The position numbers were made by a program, and so were the translations under genes. 64,000 bases of DNA from Erpobdella octoculata (lineage: Eukaryota > Annelida > Clitellata > Hirudinida > Erpobdellidae): contig OZ022242.1 of assembly GCA_963978895.1 (NCBI GenBank), positions 5,217,359 through 5,281,358 on the forward strand, read 5' to 3'. Shown piece after piece: positions 25,858-39,600 of this stretch (the first letter of the stretch is position 1; each line of letters starts with the position of its first letter). The notes beneath the pieces were generated by a model. The model searched no databases and was not told the origin of the DNA. It saw only the letters and a program-made list of their open reading frames with translations.

Positions 25858-26045
25858 GAGGCGCTGATGGCAGAGCGGTAGATCGTTCGCCTGTCGATCG
25901 TTATGTCGGCAGTTCAAACCTCGCCGGCGTAACTCCCTTAAGCAAGAAGTTCACTCGCTATTGCTAAAGGGGTAGGCGCCTATAAATGGCTGCATTTGCA
26001 AGTACCCTCCCTCTCTCGCCTTGAGCAAGACTTGTCTTGATAAGG
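25858..26045 (+). mobile_element. tRNA-derived SINE, copy 2
   Basis: Starts GAGGCGCTGATGGCAGAG, with an A-box at 25,868-25,878 and a B-box-like GGCAGTTCAAACC ending at 25,920. Same family as copy 1; it continues through CCTATAAATGGCTGC and ends near CTTGAGCAAGACTTGTC, a segment shared with copy 3. Confidence 0.8.
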
Positions 26046-26289
26046 CGTATGCTAAATCTCAATACAAAATCTCAATAGTATCGTGCCAGCTTCTCGACGC
26101 TGGCCACCTGGGGGAGACAGAGCAGCTACGTCATTTCAGCAAAACCATAGAGAGAGAGAGGCAAGATGTTTCTACATTTTATCTACAGTATCACAATTTT
26201 CTTTTCAAAAAGCTGACGGTGGGGAGGGAGGAGGGTAGTGGTTGGTACTTCCACATTTTTTTTAGAAAATTATTCCAAAATTCAACAGT

Positions 26290-26570
26290 CTACGGACCCA
26301 CTTCGAAGCCAAGAGCGGAACTATTTCAACGTCGATAGACCATGCCAATGTCAAGGGGCCTCGATGCCCTCCTAAATGATGCCCCTGTGACAGAGGCTTC
26401 ATATTATATCTGGCACAGGACTTGGAACGACCTTCCGTTTTATGTTCAAGCGGGATCGTCCGAAATAAAATTTATAAGACTGATTATTTATTTATTTAAA
26501 ACTGTTTTTTTGTTAATTTTCAGAGCGTTTGTGTCACAGCTTTCGCTGCAAGAGACGCTCTAGAATTCAG
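26290..26570 (+). pseudogene. Relic of a non-LTR retrotransposon C-terminus
   Basis: Two neighbouring frames give KPRAELFQRR and then RTWNDLPFYVQAGSS followed by IKFIRLIIYLFK. The order 'charged block, W-N-x-L-P, short helix' is typical of the tail after the reverse transcriptase in many LINE ORF2 proteins. A stop and frameshift separate the two halves and no catalytic domain is present. The call rests on motif resemblance only. Confidence 0.4.
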
Positions 26571-27443
26571 TTACCTTAATTTAATGGCATACTAATTGCT
26601 TAATTTTAGACAAAACACGATGCACCTATGCAAACACTTCTAAAAAATAGCATTGAGCTGTCAGACATAATCCTAAATTGTGAAACTACTAAATATGTTA
26701 AAGCGGACATTATATCATTTTACTTGTTATAACATCAAAAAATAAAAATAAAAATTCGTGCTCCAAGTCCTCGTATTATCAAAAAACAATTAGTATTTAC
26801 ACTGTTTTGTATAAGAAAATTTAAAAGCCTGGGTAAGTTTTGCTGATAGATTCTCTAAAATAACTAAATTTAGTAACGCATCGAAACTTGCGTCGGACAT
26901 TGTAAATATTGATGCGATCGTGCGGGGAGGAGTCGATTTAAGCGACTCTGAAAAATTAGTGAGGATTGCTTTTTTTAGTAATAATTTTTTTGGTTCGATC
27001 GTACATTATTAAATTAATAGCGACCTGTCGGGTCAGCGGGCTTCGATCGCTTGATGAGAACTAACCAGGCCAAGGTTGATGTGGATTATGCAAGCGGCGA
27101 AAAATAACGAACAAATTATTGTACTAAATCAATTCTTGCATGGAACAATTTTATTATGCAATATTTGAACGTGGCGTCGACCCGTTGGACCGGGGCGTTT
27201 TGCTCGTCTGAACTACTTTCGTCTTCTTCTTCAGTTTCAGTCAGGATGTCTACTGCTGCATGGATTGATTTAACTGCCAGTTTCAATTGAATTACGCGAA
27301 TCTCCATGCACTAAAGTTGGATGATGAGTCGGTCAGTTGCTCTGTTTGATTAAAAAAAAATTGTTTGTTTATTCTTGGTTATTTATCGATAGATAGGTAG
27401 TCTGCTTCAATCTTTTTTTTATTAACTCCTGTGTAATCTTTTA
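26571..27443. other. Upstream region of the receptor gene
   Basis: AT-rich to about 26,870, then noticeably more GC-balanced to 27,310, as expected near a promoter or 5' UTR exon. A good polypyrimidine tract and TTTTAG acceptor precede 27,444, so the first coding exon is probably preceded by a 5' UTR intron. No TATA box or CpG-rich core was identified. Confidence 0.4.
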
Positions 27444-27467
27444 GGTTAATTGTTGGACTAAACTGTG

Positions 27468-28493
27468 ATGTCTAACTACCAGCCCAAAAAAAAGTATTTG
27501 TCCCAGTTGCGACACACTGCTCACAACGAGGATGCGGTTCAATCTCACCAACATAGTCAGTACCAGCAGCATGTCAATTTAATGTCAAAGCAAGATGGCT
27601 CCCTACTCATGAACCAGCAGGTGAGCTATCCTCTCCCGCCCATGAACGGATTGAGCAACTCTCCAGACACCTCCCAGTTGCATAGAAACGACTCGTTCAA
27701 ACCTCGTACGTGTTTCTCCGAGACGAGACCTCCGGAAGATGCGCCCATGATGATGAGTCCTGCAGACCCAAATGGATTTGTTCGCATGCAGAACAGCTAT
27801 CAGGTTGACATGTATATGCAAAACTCTCACAATTTTTTAATGGGGGTTAATCACAGCTTATCTGAGTATGACCCCAAAAAGAGTAGGCATCACATGGAAA
27901 AGATGGACTCTTTTATGTGGTCGCACAATAGGAACATCCCCATGCAGCCCGACCAATGTAACTCCTCGTACAATCACATGTTTCCGAGTCTGGAAGTCGC
28001 ACACATGAATTCTTCAGCCCTCTCGCCGATGTCGCCGAACGTGACCGGAGACGGAATCAACATGAGTCACGACGTCATCAGTCCGAGGAGCATAAGCACG
28101 TCGGACGAAATGTCGGTTCTTCACATAAAAGAAGAGATATCAGGCACCGGGGTAGGCGAGGGAGAAGATGACCAGTCGTCCCGAATCATGTCGGGTCAGA
28201 TGATGTCGCCTCAGCTAATGACTCATCAGATGCCTTCGAACAACATGAGTCCCAACCTATCTAAAAGCTTCTACCACCAAGACGGCAACGCGACGCGATT
28301 CTCGGCCAACGACAGGGAGGCTGGCGTGTCCTCGTCTCTGTCCTCCAATTCTGCATTGCACCGCCCTCTCCTGACGAGTTCAGGGCGCAACAAGGGCAGC
28401 GGGAAACCCCTGGAGCCGAAGCACGCCTGCCAGGTGTGTGGGGATGTAGCAGCTGGGTTCCATTGTGGTGCATACGTCTGTGAGGCTTGCAAG
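27468..28493 (+). CDS. 2DBD-NR exon 1: A/B region and first finger of DBD1
   Basis: 342 codons, ending exactly after CEACK with donor AAG|GTTGGT (phase 0). The A/B region is rich in Met, Ser, His and Asn, with no predicted fold. It has a SUMO-type motif IKEE at residues 220-223 (HIKEEI). Finger I cysteines are C321, C324, C338 and C341. Confidence 0.92.
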
Positions 28494-31400
28494 GTTGGTT
28501 CTTGTCAAAAAAATCTACAAAGGCTTTTGTTGTATAATAGTTGTTTATTTACAATAATTGTTATATAACCGTATGAAATAAAGTGTGAGTGATGATCTGT
28601 TAGTTCAGTTGGTCCAGCATGCTCCTATTTTGTCGTGATTTTTGTCACAAACATTTCTCAAGATTGGTGATCATTTTGTGTTCAAATGAGATATTTCGGA
28701 TCATGTACAGAATTTTTATGGTTTTAATCAGAATGTATTAACTCCTGAATTTAAATGTTAACTTAATTATTTTTTAGTTTTCAATGCTGCAAGTGATTGG
28801 TATTAGATCATAAATTTAAAAAAAATATATATAAATCCATGGTACTCTTCACATGTGTACATCTGTTCTGACCAATTTATTTTCTAGTTTTGTTATAAAT
28901 GGATGGACAAATGAATAAATTAATAAAGAATTAAGAATGAAATCCCTAAAAACTGTCAAGAAGAAATGGACCTATTTTCTGATTAATGATAACATCAGAT
29001 ATCTTCATCTTGTCAATGAAGACTTTTTGGGTTTTATAAAGGAAAGCATTTTGTGAAAAATAGATTCTTAGATTTGACGTATCCTGGTTGTATATTGTCC
29101 GTGGGTGGTGGTTTTGATGATGATTGGTTGCTGGAGCTGTAATGGTGACTGTGATAACTGTGTAACTGGATAGCATGGTTGTCAGTGGAGATGATGATGA
29201 TTATGGCCTGATTATGTGAGAGATGATGGTAGCAGTGATGAGATTAAAGATGATTATGTGAGAGTCATCATCATCATCATCATTAATATCAGTTGTTATC
29301 AATATAACGAACCTTAAATCTTGACTGGTTACTCATGGGTGTTTAAGAAGAAATTTACCCCGTGACTTCCTTTGTTGCAAAATTTCATGTGAAAGAAAAA
29401 GCCAGCCGCTATAAGGGGAGGACAGCCCCATCTAAGGTGGGAGGGGTGCACAGTGGCCCCATTCTATTAACCCAGAGCCTAAAAGCTGAAGTAAAAGTGT
29501 TAATTTAACCCAGAGACCTTCATTGACTTCGTGAGGAGAGAAATTTATTTATAGGATATCCATCCATTCCATATCCGCCATGGGAAGCACTTTCCTTAAT
29601 TAGCTTGCTTGGATTTAATGGAAGCCTGTGGTCAGTAGTATGTAGGGGGGGGGGGGAGAGGGAGGATTAGAAACATCTTGTGCAGGAGAAATTTTTTTAA
29701 TCAGATTTCTGAGAACGTTTTCATGGTTTTCTTGTCTAAGATTGTTTGCTTTTATTCTCCACCGAAAGTTAGATGTACATAACATGTACATGTTAAATGT
29801 ACATTTGTTTACATTTGATATACATTCGTACATATTAGATGTAAGATACATAGTAAGGGAGGGGAAGACAGGTGTTTGTTGGTCCTGATTGGTTTTCTAT
29901 AAACCTGGCTGGTCTTTAATCAGTGGTTGCTGTATTTATTTGTGCCATGTGGATGTTTGTGTGTGCAGTGTGTATGTGGGTGTAAGTATGTGCATGTGTA
30001 CGTCTGTGTGTGTGTGTGTGTGTGTGGGGGGGGGGGCTTGTTTGTATTTCCTGTAATAATATTATATAATAGTTTATTGATTCTTCAACTACAATTTTTT
30101 CTTCTTCTAACCATTGCAATAATGCATTTTTAACCATCCCTCTGCTTTTCACTCACTCAACTTCCACTCATTAATTTCTGATTATAAATATTGCAATGAC
30201 AATGCACTGAAAAGATGTGACTTAACTTAATTTGATATTATTGAAGATAATTGAGGGTTTCAAAAAAAAAACAAAAAACTATAAAGTAATTGATTTTTAA
30301 TTGAGATTTTCAAGAGGGATTTCTTTTTTTTTTGTGTGTGCAGAAGTTTTTCCTTCGGTGCTTGAAGACGGGCAGAGGTGTGATGTTCCTGTGCCCTAAA
30401 AATAGTAAATGTGACATCACCAAAGAAACTAGGTCACACTGTCAGAGATGTCGCTACCAGAGATGCATGGAGTTAGGGATGTACAAGCCAGGTGAGTTCA
30501 GTGGGTGGTTAGGGGGTGTGTGTGTGTGCAGTTTGGGTGTAGATAATCAGAGAAGGGGTGGGGTGAATGTGTGGAATTGATTATTTATAAAACAGGTGAG
30601 TCTGGTCACCTGTTAATTGCTTCATTAGCCATTGCGACTTTCATAATTTTAATAAATTTTGTTACACTAATAAATACCGCTTGTATTTGAATTAATATAT
30701 GCATATTATGCAGCCTGTGCCAATACTATGTGTACATTTAATTTCTTAAATTTTACTTGTCACTATAATAACTTTTGTTAGAAGGTTTATAGAATGTGAT
30801 TATAGAATAAAAAAGCTTCTTGAACTTTATTTTTAAATTATTTCAATATCATTTAAAAAAATTATTTTGTAATCTAGTTTGAAAAAATATCTGGTTAAAC
30901 AATCATTTTTAAATGGAGGTGATGTTTATATGAAATAAAGTAGTACATAAAGTAGTATAGCACAATTGAATATACTTAATAACAACAACCTGCCTGTATA
31001 CTATGCATATATGTTTGTATGTAGTATCTCTGTGTGTCTGTCTGTATGTGTATGTATGTATGTATGTATGTATGTATGTATGTATGTATGTATGTATGTA
31101 TGTATGTATGTATGTATGTGTTTATTTATTAATTTGTTTATTTATGGTTATGTGTTTATTTATTTATAGTATGGTATGGTTTTGTATTGTATTGTATTGT
31201 ATTGTATTGTATTGTATTGTATTGTATTGTATTGTATTATATGGCGTGCCAACACACATTCCATGACTGAAAGCAGCATTAAGGATCGGCTTTGTATTAC
31301 TGCTCTGCTCATGACAATTGCAGGTTGTAACTCCTTCATGCTGGCTTCTGTTATTCTCTCTCACATGTGATATAAATTGAACATATTAATATTCACATAT

Positions 31401-34400
31401 TATATACATTATAATATTCACATGTGATGTATGTTGAACCTATTAATATTCATATATTATATACATTATAATATTCACATGTGATGTACATTGAACATAT
31501 TAATATTCATATATTATATACATTATAATATTCACATGTGATGTATGTTGAACATATTAATATTCACATATTATATACATTATAATATTCACATGTGATG
31601 TACATTGAACATATTAATATTCACATATTATATACATTATAATATTCACATGTGATGTACATTGAACCTATTAATATTCATATATTATATACATTATAAT
31701 ATTCACATGTGATGTACATTGAACATATTAATATTCACATGTGATGTACATTGAACCTATTAATATTCATATATTATATACATTATAATATTCACATGTG
31801 ATGTACATTGAACATATTAATATTCACATATTAGATACATTATAATATTCACATGTGATGTACATTGAACATATTAATATTCATATATTATATACATTAT
31901 AATATTCACATGTGATGTACATTGAACATATTAATATTCATATATTATATACATTATAATATTCACATGTGATGTATGTTGAACATATTAATATTCACAT
32001 ATTATATACATTATAATATTCACATATTATATACATTATAATATTCACATGTGATGTACATTGAACATATTAATATTCACATATTATATACATTATAATA
32101 TTCACATGTGATATACATTGAACATATTAATATTCACATATTATATACATTATAATATTCACATGTGATGTATGTTGAACATATTAATATTCACATATTA
32201 TATACATTATAATATTTACATGTGATGTACATTGAACATATTAATATTCACATATTATATACATTATAATATTCACATGTAATGTATGTTGAACATATTG
32301 ATATTTACATTTTATGTACATTATTATTAATATTCACATGTGATTTACACATTAATATTTACATTTTATGTACATTATTATTAATATTTACATTATTATT
32401 AATATTTACATGTGATTTACATATAATTATAATTGCATATTATGTGCATTGTCATAATATTCACATGGGATGTTACCTGTGTTATAATAATCCACTCATT
32501 CATTGTCCTGTGTCAACCAATGTGATCATTTATAATTTAAATACTTGAAAGTTAGTTTAATATGTATGATCTGTGAAGTGACAACTTTGTCAATTTTCAA
32601 CAACTCTAGATATGTTTTTATAATTTTATTGCTGGTGTGTCAGTCTTGTGGAGATGACAAAGCTGTGTTGTTGATAAGATGGCTGTGTTGTTGATAAGAT
32701 GGCTGTGTTGTTGATTCCGATATCATTGCAAAGGTTATTGTTGATAATTTTGCATGCTTTAGCTGTTTATGACAAGGGTTTTTACACGATTTTAGTAACT
32801 TTCATTTGTCCGGATGTCCAGAGATCCTGGAATTTTGGGATCTAAATTCCACCTAATTCCCGACAGGATCCGCTCACGAGTTTAACACAAAGACTTATTA
32901 TTTGAATTTGAAATGATACAATAATCTGAAAATAAATTAAATAATAAAATTGAAATTCGTTAATATATATATTTATATCTTTTCTTTATTGTACTGGTTG
33001 TAATGGTGTTCGAAATTGGCATGGCGAGTGGCCAATCAGCAGTTTGCAAACAAACTTTCTTTTTCCTCTTTACTCGAAGAACAGGGATGATAATTTCTAA
33101 AGACAGCGAGAAAACAAGATCGAGGAAGATTGGAAAAAAAACTAATAACGGATATTTGAAGCATTCTTTTTCAAAGCATGTGTCATATTTTGTGCTGAAA
33201 GACAAAAGTTTTTTCCAGGGCAGCAACTAGCATGGTAACTTTTAAATAAAAGTTTATATTTACCTATCTAGCTCAAAATTTGTAGGAGAAGTTCAATTAA
33301 GAAGCATTGTTTATTCTTAGGCAGCCTGTTCTTTTGAAAGTCTTGATGGTGCCAACTATTATTAACAAATTATTTTATACTTTAGCAAAAAGTTTTTTTG
33401 TTTCAATTTCCAATATCTGCAAAGCTGCGGTAGAGTGTGCTAACTGATGAGTGTTACGAGTGTGCGGCTTGGACGTCGGTGCTCTTTGTTTTGTTGACGA
33501 CTCACTGGATATTTGTTATCGCAGGTCGAGAGGATGACAAGAAATTGAAAGTGGACTTCCGCTCCATCCCCTGTAAAGTATGTAAGGCTCCCTCCTCAGG
33601 GTTTCATTTTGGGGCCATCACATGCGAAGGATGCAAGGTTGGTTTAATGCTCTGTGCTTTTTTCTTTTATTTATTTATTTATTTTTTTTATAATAGTTTA
33701 TAGTTCTTCACACCAGGTGTTTTAAGACTGAAATGGCTGTATGTAGGAAGCATCTAAGTACTCCTCCTTTATCCAGGCTTGGGACTGGCTTGCAATTTTT
33801 TTTTTTTATTGACATTTAGCACATGTCTTTTTCCAAGACAAGTCTTGCTCAAAGGCAAGAAAGGGTCCTTTGCAAAGGCAGCCATTTATAGGTGCCTACC
33901 CATTTAGCAATGCGAGTGAACTCCTTGCTTAAGGGAATTACGCTGGTGACGCTGGCGAGGCTCGAACTGCTGACCTAACGATTGACAGGCGAATGCTCTA
34001 CCGCTCTGCCACCACCAGAGCCTGCATTAGTGGGCGGAGTTATTTTTTATGCATGTATTGGTTATATATATAATTATTCACTACCAGAGTCAGAATCAAG
34101 TCCTGACTATCTGCCATCAGAACACTGGCTTGTCCCATGCATGCGCTCTTATCAATTGAACAACTAACCATTGGTTGCTAGACTTAACTATGTCAAGTTC
34201 CACACTTTGTAACTGCTTGGTAGCTTGCAATCTATCATTCACAAAAACATAAATAAATAAAATACACCTCTGTCAGTAGTTTGCGGTGTTATATTATCGA
34301 TATACATATAACTTTGTTCTGGGTTGTCAGCAATTTGGGTTATAATGTTATAGATAAATATGATTATTTAAACTGAACAATGTCAATTTATTAATTAAGC

Positions 34401-36277
34401 AGCAAAATTGTGGATTTCTTTATCATCGATGCTATTTACGGACGAGTCAAAGGCAATGCTGCGATGTCTGTAATAACACGTTTAAGTAATGCCGGACAAA
34501 TCATAAATAATGCGAAAACTTGTAAATGAATCAAATGATATTTGGGTCATTCACTAAATAGTAGTTCAAAATATTCTGATTCACTAACAAGTAGTAAGCG
34601 TCTACCTGGATAATCCATAATTATAATAATACTAGAGATAGCCCGTCAAAAATGACGGATTTTTTAAAATCTCATTATATATTATTTCGTGATTGCAGCG
34701 CCACCTTTTTTGATCTTTGGGACTGACATCGTACAATTGCTTAATAACTTTTATTACACGCCTGTGCGCACTAATTTCATCAACTGCTGACTGCTGACCA
34801 CCGCGTTGTCATGAGAAGTGAGCCTATATTTCAAGTTTCAGCTTGATTGGATGACTGGAAGTTAGTTAATTTTCACTTTCAAGATTTGTCGCTGACAACA
34901 TCAACGGACATGCAAAGCTGAAGAAAAGCATGTACAAAAATTAAGTTTGAAGGCGCCACCTGGTGAATACAAAAAAGTATAATATTCAATGAATAAGAAG
35001 GAAATTAATATTGAATAGTTAATATATTCTATCGTTTTTGTTTCAGTTGGCTTTAGAATTTGTTCATATTTTATATTATTTTTACACACTTTTACTTAAC
35101 TTGACAATATCCACTCCTGCCTGCCTGTCTGTCGTCAAATTTTGCAATCGATTTTGAACTAACTTCCCAATGAGCTAGAGACTTAAAAATTTAAACATAA
35201 CTCCGAACTGATTAATAATGCAGTCTATCAAATTTTCGGATCGATTGGACAAAATTTAATTAAATAATTATTTGTGATATTTTCGTCAAACTATTTATTG
35301 TCTATGCTAATATGCTCGTTGTTTATGTAACAGAATGTGGCCTAAACAATTTATTATATAAAAGTGTGTTTTTAAAAAACTTTGTTTTTTTGATTCACTT
35401 GTTATTCTACGGTCCATATTTAAATGGACCAAGAGCTAGTAATATTTAATTGTTTAATTATGTTAATGATAAAAAAGAAATTTCGAGGCCACGATTTTAA
35501 TTAGAGATATTTCCCGTGCTTTAGAGAGGGTAGAAGAGGTCTCTTTCTATTTTTATACTACCATGCCTCAAGGAAATATCACTTAGATGGCCTTGTAGGT
35601 ATTTGCGTTGCTTTTTTTCTTTTGTTATACCGTCGTTTGGACGTTGGAATCAATATCCAAATCCTGTTACTCAGGTGTTGAGTTTGTGTGTATGTGCGTG
35701 TATGTCTGTTTGGATTGTTACCTACTGGAAGTGGAAGATCAGCCATGGTTTTAATTTTGTTAACAACATGAAGGGTGAAGGTTTTGAAATATTGAATGAT
35801 TGCCTGTTGTTGCCAGGAGGAGGTTGTTTGTTATAATGTTGTTTGTTATAATGTTGTTTGTTATAATGTTGTTTGTTATAATGTTGTTTGTTATAATGTT
35901 GTTTGTTATAATGTTGTTTGTTATAATGTTGTTTGTTATAATGTTGTTTGTTATAATGTTGTTTAACTGTTTAATGTTGTGTTGGCTCTTTTGCTTGTAG
36001 TCATGCGAGTTGTTGTGAGTTTAATATGTGATACTGTGAGTTTGACATCAAGTAATAAAGTCATAATAAATAAATATGAGGAAATAAATATGTGATCCTC
36101 ATGGTAGTCATAATGGGGATATATAGATATATATACATATACATAAAAGTGTGTGGAATATTGTTTGTTGAATATTTGAAGCAACCCTTCCAGCCTTTTT
36201 AGGCTGTTGTTCTCTCAAGTGTTGCTGCACTCTGCATTTGCATTTGTGTTTCTCATGTGGCAGATATGTATGTGAGA

Positions 36278-36316
<39 letters not shown>

Positions 36317-36607
36317 ATACACACACACACATACACAAATTTAAACTTTATTAAAGAAATAATAATGATAGTAATGATTATTATGATGATGATGGTTGTG
36401 AGGATGATGATGATGATGACGACATGACATATTATCAATAATGTACTTGTACAAATTTATTGACAGACAGAATTCATTCAATTATTCTAATTGTTGTTCT
36501 CAGGGTTAAAATAAAGCTAATTTTTGATCAAGCAATTATAATAATAGGAAGAAGAAAGGTATTTAAGTTCATTTAAGCTAATTAAACATGTCAGTGAACC
36601 TAATTTG

Positions 36608-36663
<56 letters not shown>

Positions 36664-39600
36664 TATTAATTCACGAGGACATTTAAAAAAAGAAGAAATG
36701 AGAAGTTCTAGAATAAAATCATATGTCAGTCAGATCATTAAAAAAAATCATGTTTTTATTTCTGGCAGTAACTGAATCCCAGGGAGGTAGATATGCTCAG
36801 GCAGGTAGTAGATGAGCAGGACCGATTTTAGGCACACGCCAGGCGCAGGCTGTTGGTGTGGCCAAATCTAAGAACTCTAAAAATTGCAACAAAAAGGAAT
36901 ATTTTCATTTGAATCTTAAACTTTTGATTTCATTCCACCTTTTCAAGTAATTCTGATTCAATTTGTATTTCGAACTTTGTAGTAATAATCATGTCAGTAC
37001 AATGGAATTGTATAAAAATGGATAATAATAATAACTAAACGCTGTTTGAAGTAATAATAACTCCGTTTCGGCACAATCTTTCTTTCGGCACGGTACTCAA
37101 AGGAGAGAAAAGCGGCGACATCACGAGTGTTCTGAATAGGGGGACGTGTGGCTCCAAATTAATCTTTGCTTGGGGTGCTTAGTTTTATAGGCAGCAACCG
37201 TAACAACTCCCAGCTGGGTGAGAAATAGTACAAATGCGTGCACACAGTGGAATTGAATTTGTTGGTTTGAAATCTGCTGAGCTGAGGAGGATTAGTTTTA
37301 CAGCAGTGTACAAGTCAATATTCTCCGAGGGAAACAAAAAAAAGCTTATATACCCCTTAACTATACTGACCTTTAAAAAGAAATTGGTCCAAAGTATGAC
37401 GCACCACCGGTTGAGTTGTCTTTGTTCAGGTTTTGACAGCTTCATTTGGTTTAGTCATTATGAAACTAATCGGTCATGCTTTGAATAATGATTAAAAGTA
37501 GATTTTGTTAGCATTTTTACTGCAAGTAGTAATTTATGCTTACAGTGCTTAAACTTTCCATAAGGTCGTGGAGGGGAGGTCATGTCTCAAACATGCATAG
37601 GAGCAGATTCAATTGGGTGTAAATAAAATTTCACAAAACAGTTAGCAAGCATCCGCAATAATATTCCGGCTGAACTTTATGTTTGAATCTTGCATTTATA
37701 ATCATTTGTTCAAAACTACTTTTTAAAATTATTGGAGCCATTCTCATCTTCATATGATTGTTATTATCTGTTAAAAGTTGCAAACTATGATAACTTTCAG
37801 TTACCTATGTACCTACCTATGTATTTAGCTAACCTTACTCTACCTACCTACTTACCTTCTTACTTAACCTACCTACCTACCTTCTTACTTAACCTACCTA
37901 CCTTCCTACTTATCTATCTACTCACCTATCATCCGCCAGGGTTTCTTCAGGAGGATGTTGAAGGAGCAGGTCCACAGGAAGTTCGTTTGCTCCAACGACG
38001 AGAGATGCAACATCGACTCGGCCAACAGGACGACCTGCAAGTCGTGTCGGTTCACAAAGTGCATCAACATCGGCATGACTCTGGAAGGCTCGTTGTTTTG
38101 TTTTTTTTTATTATTTTCAATTATGCTGATGTTTTCGAAGGTAAATACTTTGGCGAAAGCAGTGAAATTGAAATGTTTCTGAGCGTGTTTGAATGGTTTG
38201 AAGGTTTGACCAACGATTAAGATTCGTCATAACTGTGAGACGGCACGAAATGGTGCTCGGCCGGCTTGTGCTGTTTGACTGGAATCAACTTCCTCTTTGC
38301 AGCAAAAGTTTACTTTTTGCAAAAATCTCTCGTGTGAGAAGTTTGCTCAAACTGTGCTCACTGCTCAGGCCAGCTTAACCTTTTTACGGCTGGTTAACTG
38401 AGCATACTTAATTGACCTCTGGCTGGGGAGTAGGCCAGTCTGTGTATGTGCTGGGAATAACAGCTACAATATAAGTTTGTTACAAATTCATCTAACTTAG
38501 CGCTTTGTTACTCTAGTTCTTCAATCATGTTTTCTCATTGGTACATCAACGGTTTGCCTTAAAATCTTCTTTTTTTTCCATCTCAGGCACAAGACTCGGC
38601 AGACAATCAAATTCTGTGAAGCGTGGCGTGATCATTCAGTGCCTTCCAAACCGCCACCACCTGCTCAACCAAAGAAGTCTCTCTCTCGATACAGGTGCTT
38701 CTGATTCCTCTCCACCTACGAAATCTCCTACCTCTCACTTGAACTTTGACCCCACTCATCCGTCGACGCTTCGTCGGCTGTTGAGCGACGCGGAGGCCGG
38801 CAAACGCCGCCAGGTGATGGGTGACGACGATGACGACGACGACGACAGCGGAGATGACGAGATTCCAAACTTGCAGCCGTACGGCAGCGATGACGTTTTT
38901 CTCAGGAGTTCCGATAGCAGTTCTGCTAATGTGATGACTAGTTCTTCCAATCGCTGCATGACTCAACAGTATGGAAATAATGACCATCCTTCCACACCCT
39001 CTCAAAGATTGAACTTTTCAGGGGGCGCTGAATTAGGGAGCTTCCATGATCTCCAGCCACCCATGCAGTATAGTAGGGGGGATGATTCAAACCAGCCGGA
39101 CGTGGAGATGATATCCGCACACATGATGGACGGCAACAATAAAAACCTCATGTTAGCACAATCAAACAGTTATTTACCTCTCAAGTCGGAGCCCATGGAG
39201 ATGACGGAAGGCGACGGCTTCATAAAAACGGACGTCAACTTCAACCCGTTGCTGGTTCCTTCGGATTTGTCGGGTCAGCTCAGATTGGAAAGATTCGGTA
39301 CGGGTCAGTCTTATCCGGTCGACGGCATTCCCCCGAATATAATTCATTCAAATCCTCGATCTGCTGCCACGCACGTTCACAGCCACTTGGGACGCGAACT
39401 CGTCAACGAATTTGACGCTCTCGCCGGGAGAGCCGGCATGCCGCCGAGACTGCAATTGGACAACGGACGTCATCTGTACAGTCAACCTAAACTTCTTTTC
39501 TGCAATCTCGTTTCTGCCTTCAAGCAACTTGACGACATTTGGATTAGGGTGAGTGAAATTTGGATTAGGGTGAGTGAAATCGTTTTACATTTTATTCGTT

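Noticed and set aside
27116..27307. Acidic minus-strand frame upstream of the receptor
   Set aside because: Short, with no partner exon and no recognisable domain. It overlaps the probable promoter region of the receptor gene.
31375..32300. CRISPR-like array
   Set aside because: Contiguous 57-bp tandem units with no unique spacers, inside an intron of an animal gene.
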